Source: CAVVUC01 sp963751395 (GTDB lineage: Bacteria; Verrucomicrobiota; Verrucomicrobiia; Chthoniobacterales; Chthoniobacteraceae). From it: a stretch of DNA of 64,000 nt. The stretch spans positions 682,001-746,000 of the forward strand of contig CAVVUC010000001.1 in the NCBI GenBank assembly GCA_963751395.1, in the 5' to 3' direction. The notes beneath the pieces are model-generated. The model had not been told where the DNA came from, searched no databases, and saw nothing but the letters and a program-made list of their open reading frames with translations. Positions 59,178 to 64,000 of the stretch are shown one piece after another (position 1 is the stretch's first letter; every line of letters begins with the position of its first letter). Made by a program: the position numbers and the translations under genes.

Positions 59178-59608
59178 AGCGCCGCCGTATCAACGAAGCC
59201 ACTTGGCAGCAAGTGCGAACCGCTCACGCCAGCGGCATTGGTTTGCGCGAGATCGCAAGGAACATGGGCATTCCGGCAGGAACAGTCCTGGCACACGCCA
59301 AACGAAACGGATGGACACAGCAGATTCAAAGCGCAAAGGCACTCGCCAAGCACGCGGACAACACGCCAGCAATCGCGCCCTTTGAAGCCGTCGCCGTTTC
59401 CATGCAGGAACGCGGGCAACGACACGTCGGGCGCGTGGCGGGCATTACAGAGCGAATGGTGAGCACTTTCGAGAGGCTACCGGACACGGAGCAGCTTCGT
59501 TGCGTCGATGAACTCGAAAAGACAGACAGAATCGCACGGCGCACTTACGGGCTGGGCGATGGCAACTCGCCCGCGTCGATCGTGAATGTCGCGTTGCTTT
59601 CGCTCTAA
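59174..59608 (+). CDS. HTH protein 2 of a tandem pair (small-terminase-like)
   Basis: A 144-aa paralogue of the previous gene: INEATWQQVRTAHASGIGLR, EIARNMGIPAGTVLAHAKRN and GWTQQIQSAKALAKHADN correspond position by position. The C-terminal halves differ (here GITERMVSTFERLPDTEQLR, RIARRTYGLGDG), so the pair may form a heteromer with different partners. The start overlaps the upstream stop (ATGA). It is the last gene before the right att. Confidence 0.65.
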   Translation: MKRRRINEATWQQVRTAHASGIGLREIARNMGIPAGTVLAHAKRNGWTQQIQSAKALAKHADNTPAIAPFEAVAVSMQERGQRHVGRVAGITERMVSTFERLPDTEQLRCVDELEKTDRIARRTYGLGDGNSPASIVNVALLSL

Positions 59609-59757
59609 AAGCAATCACTCGCAATCAGGCGAAGCAATCAGCACGACGAAATCACGCTGACAAAAAGCGCGGCGAAATTCTGCCGTGATTGCATGGACGC
59701 GAGCGGGACTTCCGACATCGGCGGATTGTGGCGAACAGCATTGAAAATGGTGGACGT

Positions 59758-59776
59758 GTTCTGAAAAATGTTCTGA
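59758..59776. promoter_or_regulatory. Right GTTCTGA pair of element 2 (putative arm-type sites)
   Basis: GTTCTGA at 59758-59764 and 59770-59776, 12 bp apart, 54 bp inside the right att core. Same heptamer and spacing as at the left end. Confidence 0.5.
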
Positions 59777-59829
59777 CTTTGCCATTTTCCAGACCCCTAA
59801 TCGCCCGCAAACCCGCATGGTTGCTTGAT

Positions 59830-59863
59830 TGGAGGCGGGGGCGGGAATCGAACCCGCGGATAG
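59830..59863. repeat. Element 2 att core, tRNA-proximal copy
   Basis: Second copy, forming the 3' end of the intact tRNA-Cys. Confidence 0.9.
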
Positions 59864-59904
59864 GGGTTTTGCAGACCCCGGCCTTACCACTTGGCTACCC
59901 CGCC
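59830..59904 (-). tRNA. tRNA-Cys (anticodon GCA)
   Basis: On the minus strand GGCGGGG pairs with CCCCGCC, the anticodon stem GGGGT/ACCCC encloses CTGCAAA giving GCA (cysteine), and the T-arm has GGGTTCGATTCCC. The discriminator U and CCA are encoded (59830-59833). It is the attachment target of element 2 and remains intact after insertion. Confidence 0.95.
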
Positions 59905-59955
59905 GAATGAGAACCCTCTAGTTTTCACATGGCGCGTGTCTCGTCAAGGGATTCG

Positions 59956-61092
59956 TCATCGGCCGAGCCCGAGCGCGCGGCGCGGGTCGGTTGCGAATTG
60001 GAATCCTTGCAGCGGTTCGCGGTTGGCGACGCCCTTTTGCAGGCAGAGCACTTTGAAGCTGAGTCCCATGAGGTTTGGGTGCATCAAGGTGCGGAAGGCG
60101 CGCAGGCGCTGCTGGCGTTCCGGAGTTGGCGCTTCGCTGGTGTCGGGGAATGCGCGCCTGCCGAGGCCGACCATGAAATGATGCTGGTCGGTGAACCCGG
60201 CGAGATCGAACCCGGCGCTTTCGGCGTGCTCGACAAGCGTTGTGAATTCGACGTGCGCGGTGATGTCGCTCTCGCCTATTGCCGCCAGAGGGTTCTCGCT
60301 CCGGCGATGCGCCGAGTAACAGGCGAGCGTGCCTTGCGTGCGGTCGGGGCTGTAAAAGTCTTCGCGCGAATGGCCGTAGTCGATCGAGATGACGTGGCCG
60401 CGCACCAGCTTCTTCGACAGTTCGTCGAGCCATGCGAGCGCGGCGAGATTGACCTCGGTCTGGTAGCCCTCGATGCGAGGCATGTCTCGAAGCGCGCGGC
60501 TCAGGTCGCCGGTCGAAAGCGGGCCGTCGATCAATTCGAAGCTCTCGTTCACGTAGCGCTCGCGCCATTCGCCGCCGGTGAACCGCACCAGGTGGACCGG
60601 CATGGCGTCGATCAGTTCGTTGGAAAAGTGGATGCCGGTAAATGGATCGAGCGCCGCGAGTGATTCGCGCCAGCTCACGTTGGGAAAAGCGTCGAGCTTC
60701 TCCTGCTGACGTTCCCGCAGGATTTGGAATGGCTCGACGATGACGTATTCGAGCGCGCGGAACAGATCGGGGTCGCGCACTTGAAACGACGAAAGAACAT
60801 CGCTCGCAAAAGCGCCGTCGTTCGCGCCTTGCTCGACGATGACAAACGGCGTGGGCCGTTCCATGCGTTCCCACATTTCGCAAAACTGCCCCGCCAGCAA
60901 TTCGCCAAAGAGCGTGCCGACGCTGACGTTGGTGAAGTAGTCGCCGCGCCTTCCGATCGAGGCTTTGCCCGACGCGTAATAGCCATGCCCGGAATGATAC
61001 AACGCCTGTTCCATGAACCAGCGGAACGTGACCGGCCCGTTCGCGGCGATGTGTCGTGAGATGAATTCGATGAGCGCGGGGTTGCCTGACAT
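59956..61092 (-). CDS. Class I SAM-dependent methyltransferase (DUF185/NDUFAF7-like)
   Basis: A 378-aa enzyme. ALIEFISRHIAANGPVTFRW and FMEQALYHSGHGYYASGKAS, then IGRRGDYFTNVSVGTLFGEL, FVIVEQGANDGAFASDVLSS (SAM site), GIHFSNELIDAMPVHLVRF and VISIDYGHSREDFYSPDRTQ are characteristic of the MidA/NDUFAF7 group. In mitochondria this family methylates a complex I arginine; the bacterial substrate is not established. Start at 61092 (MSGNPALIEF); longer frames run into the PBP promoter region. Confidence 0.88.
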   Translation of the reverse strand: MSGNPALIEFISRHIAANGPVTFRWFMEQALYHSGHGYYASGKASIGRRGDYFTNVSVGTLFGELLAGQFCEMWERMERPTPFVIVEQGANDGAFASDVLSSFQVRDPDLFRALEYVIVEPFQILRERQQEKLDAFPNVSWRESLAALDPFTGIHFSNELIDAMPVHLVRFTGGEWRERYVNESFELIDGPLSTGDLSRALRDMPRIEGYQTEVNLAALAWLDELSKKLVRGHVISIDYGHSREDFYSPDRTQGTLACYSAHRRSENPLAAIGESDITAHVEFTTLVEHAESAGFDLAGFTDQHHFMVGLGRRAFPDTSEAPTPERQQRLRAFRTLMHPNLMGLSFKVLCLQKGVANREPLQGFQFATDPRRALGLGR

Positions 61093-61169
61093 TGGCGGAA
61101 TTTCGCAACGGTCGCGCTCCGTGTGCAATCGTTTTAATCCATTGTGTCCCGAAAGCTTGGTGCTTAATT

Positions 61170-63731
61170 ATGCTCCTCAAATCCATGTGGTCTCCATATC
61201 CACTCCCCAAGAAGCCTCTTTATCAGCGCGTCTGGTTTCTGACGCTGCTCACGATGTGCATGCTGGCGGCCGTCGCCGCGTTCGTGTTTTGGATGAAGGT
61301 CAAAAACGAATACGAGGCGAAGGCGGCGCAGTTCGACATGTCGAAGCTCGCGGAGATGGAGTCGGCCAGCATCATTTACGACCGGAACAAGAATGTGCTC
61401 GGGCGGATCTTTCTGGAAAATCGCGACGAGGTGTCCATCGACAAGATTCCCAACACGCTGATTCAGGCGATCATGGCGGCGGAGGACAGCCGGTTTTTCC
61501 AGCATCACGGCGTGGATTATTACGGCATGTTCCGTGCGGCGCTGAAGAACTGGCGCGCGGGCCGCATCCGACAGGGAGCGAGCACGCTCACGCAACAGCT
61601 CGCGAGGAATTCGTTCCCGAAAGAACTGCCAAGCAACGACCGGAGCTATCAGCGAAAACTGCTGGAGATCTTCGTCGCGCAGCAGATCGAGAAGCAGAAT
61701 TCCAAACAGAAGATTCTCGAGCTCTACATGAACCGCGTCTATTTCGGCGCCGGCCTCTACGGTGTCGAAGCCGCGGCGCGCGGTTATTTCGGAAAACCCG
61801 CGCAGAGCCTGAACCTTTCGGAATGCGCGACGCTGGCGGGGCTGCTGAAGAGCCCGCAGAACCTGTCGCCGTGGAGCAACCGCCAGGCTTGCATCGAGTC
61901 GCGCAACTTCGTGCTCGGGCGCATGGCCGATTTGAAATACATCACGCCGGAGCAGGAGCTCGCGACGACCGCGGAGAACCTGCTGGTGAAGAATCGCAAG
62001 GCGGTTCACTCGGATTCGTATGCGCTGGACCTCGTGCGGCAGCAGGTCGTGGCGCTGGTGGGATTCGGAAGCGCCATCAGCGAGGGCTACCGCATTCACA
62101 CAACGCTTGACGGCGAGTTGCAGAAGAAAGCAGAGGAAACCATTCGGCGGCGTCTGCGCGATGTCGAAGGCCGCACCGACTACGAGCACCCGACTCTGAA
62201 TCAGTACGACATTTTGTTTAAGCAGCGAAAAAAAACCGGGGAAGAGACGGAGAGCGGAGCGCCTGCCCCGCCCGATTATCTCCAGGGAGCGCTGGTCGCG
62301 TTGGACAATTCAAATGGCGCCATTCTCGCGCTCGTCGGCGGACGCGACTTCGGGCACAGCCAGTATAATCGAGCCGTCTCAGGCACGCGCCCGGTGGGCA
62401 CGGCGTTCGCCCCGCTCGTTTATGCCGCGGCTTTCGAGAAGGGCTCTTTTCCGGGGACGCTGTTCCAGGACGCGATGATGGACAACCGCCAGGTGATGAT
62501 CGGCGGAATGACCGGCATCCTTGGCGAATGGGGGCCGGAGCGCGTGGACAACAAATACGAGGGCCTGATCCCCGCCCGGGAGGCGCTCGTGAAATCGAAG
62601 AACGCCGCGACGGTTCGCGTCGGCATGAGCACAGGAATCGACAACGTGCTTGCGCTTGCAAAAAGCGCCGGCATCAACAGCGAACTCCGCCGTTTCCCGG
62701 CCACTTATCTGGGCAGCAGCGAGGTGAACCTGATGGACATGACCCTGAGCTACACGATGTTCCCGAACGGCGGCTGGCGACCCGCGAAGCCGTTCATCAT
62801 CACCCGCATCGACGACAAGGACGGGCGCATCATTTTCGTCGCCAGGCCGGAGAGACGCAAAGTGATCAAGGACACGACCGCGTATGAAGTCCACTCGTGC
62901 CTCACGGAAGCGATCGAACGAGGCACGGGCGACAAGGCGTTTTCGGAATTTGGTCTCAAAAAATTCCCCGTCGCTGGAAAAACCGGCACCGCTTACAACT
63001 TCACGGACACTTGGTTCATCGGCTACGGCAGTGCGATCACGTGTGGCGTATGGGTGGGCTTCGATAAACCGCAAACGATTTATCGCGGAGCGTTCAGCAG
63101 CGAAATCGCCCTCCCGATCTGGGTCGATGTCATGAACTCAAGCTTCGCGAGTTATCCGGCGAACGAAATCCCGATGCCGAAGGATTTGCAGAAATACGAA
63201 ATCTGCCTCAGCTCCGGCTTGCTGGCGACAGACAAGTGCTTCGAGACATCGCAGAACAAAGGCAGCGGCGAGACAATCCAGCGACGAACGACTTATTTCG
63301 AGATCGGCGCTCCCGGACAGGCGCCGAGACTCTCCTGCACGGTCCACGGGACGAACAACCAGCAGCCTGTCATCGCCGATCCAATCACCACTCCGCAGGG
63401 GCAGTCGCAGTGGCCTCGCGCGGCGCTGGCCGTGAACGTCGATGCGGTGCCGTCGGTCGCTTTGAAAGCGCCAACGGTCATCGGCGAAGAAGATCCGTAT
63501 GGCTCGGTGAAGCCCAACACCGATCCGGGTTCGATCAAGCCCGACAGCGGCGTGCCTGTGCCCCCGCCCGATCCCAAGGCACAGCCTCCGATGGGCGACT
63601 CGCCTGCGGTTGCGGAGCAGAAGGCCCCCGAAGAGACCGAAGTCCGGCGCGCCGAACCTGCGCGTCCTTTCGATCAGCCGGCGCAGGACACGACCATCAA
63701 ACTTGAGGCTCCGCCACCGTTGCAGTTTTAG
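61170..63731 (+). CDS. Class A penicillin-binding protein with altered transpeptidase site
   Basis: An 853-aa bifunctional-type PBP1. A short cytoplasmic tail precedes the membrane anchor VWFLTLLTMCMLAAVAAFVF. The glycosyltransferase domain is intact: MAAEDSRFFQHHGVDYYGMF (catalytic Glu), GASTLTQQLARNSF and QKILELYMNRVYFG. In the transpeptidase domain KSKNAATVRVG (SxN) and VAGKTGTAYNFTDTWFIG (KTG) are present, but the SxxK site normally reading GSSFKPF is GTAFAPL here (around 62398-62412), so the nucleophile Ser and the Lys are lost. A Pro-rich tail (VPPPDPKAQPPMGD) follows. It is probably a peptidoglycan polymerase without cross-linking activity. Confidence 0.93.
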   Translation: MLLKSMWSPYPLPKKPLYQRVWFLTLLTMCMLAAVAAFVFWMKVKNEYEAKAAQFDMSKLAEMESASIIYDRNKNVLGRIFLENRDEVSIDKIPNTLIQAIMAAEDSRFFQHHGVDYYGMFRAALKNWRAGRIRQGASTLTQQLARNSFPKELPSNDRSYQRKLLEIFVAQQIEKQNSKQKILELYMNRVYFGAGLYGVEAAARGYFGKPAQSLNLSECATLAGLLKSPQNLSPWSNRQACIESRNFVLGRMADLKYITPEQELATTAENLLVKNRKAVHSDSYALDLVRQQVVALVGFGSAISEGYRIHTTLDGELQKKAEETIRRRLRDVEGRTDYEHPTLNQYDILFKQRKKTGEETESGAPAPPDYLQGALVALDNSNGAILALVGGRDFGHSQYNRAVSGTRPVGTAFAPLVYAAAFEKGSFPGTLFQDAMMDNRQVMIGGMTGILGEWGPERVDNKYEGLIPAREALVKSKNAATVRVGMSTGIDNVLALAKSAGINSELRRFPATYLGSSEVNLMDMTLSYTMFPNGGWRPAKPFIITRIDDKDGRIIFVARPERRKVIKDTTAYEVHSCLTEAIERGTGDKAFSEFGLKKFPVAGKTGTAYNFTDTWFIGYGSAITCGVWVGFDKPQTIYRGAFSSEIALPIWVDVMNSSFASYPANEIPMPKDLQKYEICLSSGLLATDKCFETSQNKGSGETIQRRTTYFEIGAPGQAPRLSCTVHGTNNQQPVIADPITTPQGQSQWPRAALAVNVDAVPSVALKAPTVIGEEDPYGSVKPNTDPGSIKPDSGVPVPPPDPKAQPPMGDSPAVAEQKAPEETEVRRAEPARPFDQPAQDTTIKLEAPPPLQF

Positions 63732-63741
63732 AGAAGGTTTT

Positions 63742-63780
63742 TCGGAATTTGGTTTCGACCGCAAAGGTTCCATTCCGAAA
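63742..63780. terminator. Hairpin after the PBP gene
   Basis: TTCGGAAT (63742-63749) and ATTCCGAA (63773-63780) are exactly complementary around a 23-nt loop, starting 11 bp after the stop. No T-run follows, so the terminator call is weak. Confidence 0.35.
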
Positions 63781-63887
63781 TTCGGCGGGCAAGCTTTCAA
63801 CGCCGCGCTCTGCTTTCGCGGGCGTAAGACTTAGGTCCGATAGCCGGAGCGGGTTGTTCTTCGCGAACATTTCGCATCACCAGTCTG

Positions 63888-64000
63888 ATGCCGAATCCAG
63901 CAATCCAGGTCTATATCGTGGACGACGAGCCGTCGGTGTGCGTCGCGTACGCGCGGCTCGTCCGCTCGGCAAGAATGCAGGCGCGGACATTTGCCTCGGT
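63888..64000 (+). CDS. Response regulator, N-terminal start (runs off the window)
   Basis: The first 37 codons from ATG at 63888 read MPNPAIQVYIVDDEPSVCVA, YARLVRSARMQARTFAS, the opening beta-strand and acidic pocket (IVDDEPSV) of a CheY-like receiver domain; the Ala-Arg-Thr-Phe-Ala run is typical of FixJ-type regulators. The output domain and phospho-acceptor Asp lie beyond the window. Confidence 0.8.
   Translation, partial: MPNPAIQVYIVDDEPSVCVAYARLVRSARMQARTFAS

Larger units (their letters stand above)
52243..59863. mobile_element. Integrative element 2 in tRNA-Cys (about 7.6 kb)
   Basis: A perfect 34-bp direct repeat lies at 52243-52276 and 59830-59863; the right copy is the 3' end (including CCA) of an intact minus-strand tRNA-Cys(GCA). 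Between them are an integrase, an excisionase-like HTH, three co-oriented and overlapping genes leading into a primase and a DUF3987 ATPase, a PEP-CTERM cargo gene on the opposite strand, and two paired HTH proteins. There are no capsid, tail or conjugation genes. The integration-plus-primase content resembles phage satellites or phage-like integrative islands, but helper-dependent packaging is only inference. Confidence 0.88.

Overview
The window is GC-rich (roughly 60%) bacterial chromosome. It most resembles the Verrucomicrobiota/PVC group: there are PEP-CTERM sorting signals, a very long autotransporter-type beta-strand repeat protein, an ECF sigma factor beside a huge membrane Ser/Thr kinase, a Bacteroidetes-type topoisomerase IV pair, and tRNA-targeting integrases of a style common in that group. 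Species-level assignment is not possible from sequence reading alone.

Layout. 1-548: end of a GH115 glycosidase. 862-5211: tRNA-Pro(UGG) followed by integrative element 1 (about 4.3 kb, bounded by 34-bp direct repeats of the tRNA 3' end), with a tyrosine recombinase, an XRE-HNH pair, a broken HNH gene, a HUH-type replication protein and a small basic protein. 5230-14363: glnS, aroE, a secreted protein, an rlaP remnant next to rtcB (RNA repair), a damaged IS1634-like transposase, an HNH nuclease and a secreted hydrolase. 14739-20336 (minus): cupin-norZ-DUF488-cydA-cydB, a nitric-oxide and low-oxygen respiration operon. 20417-26757 (minus): small ORF-gnd-zwf-ppgK-GH15 glucoamylase, a route from alpha-glucan to the oxidative pentose phosphate pathway. 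26758-30992: a decayed accessory zone with a VapBC pair, a small nuclease and several broken genes or fragments. 30993-36973: the giant PEP-CTERM repeat protein. 37373-48030: PA14 fragment, GNAT, ECF sigma factor, 1770-aa kinase, an archaeal-type adenylate kinase and a subtilase. 48130-52211: parE and parC, whose reading frames are broken by eight single-base insertions. 52243-59863: integrative element 2 (7.6 kb) in tRNA-Cys(GCA), with integrase, excisionase-like protein, primase, DUF3987 ATPase, paired HTH proteins and a PEP-CTERM cargo gene. 59956-64000: SAM methyltransferase, a class A PBP without its SxxK motif, and the start of a response regulator.

Most notable observations: (i) eight +1 insertions confined to parE/parC, each leaving the remaining protein family-typical; (ii) two tRNA-embedded elements with similar end architecture, one of which carries its att core inside the integrase reading frame, so that circularisation would replace the integrase C-terminus with a long in-frame tail; (iii) a probable HUH-type replication protein with an adjacent perfect hairpin in element 1; (iv) a PBP1-like protein lacking the transpeptidase serine; (v) an archaeal-type adenylate kinase; (vi) a repeat-derived insertion in a kinase activation loop. 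All family assignments come from motif recognition by eye; no database search was run.
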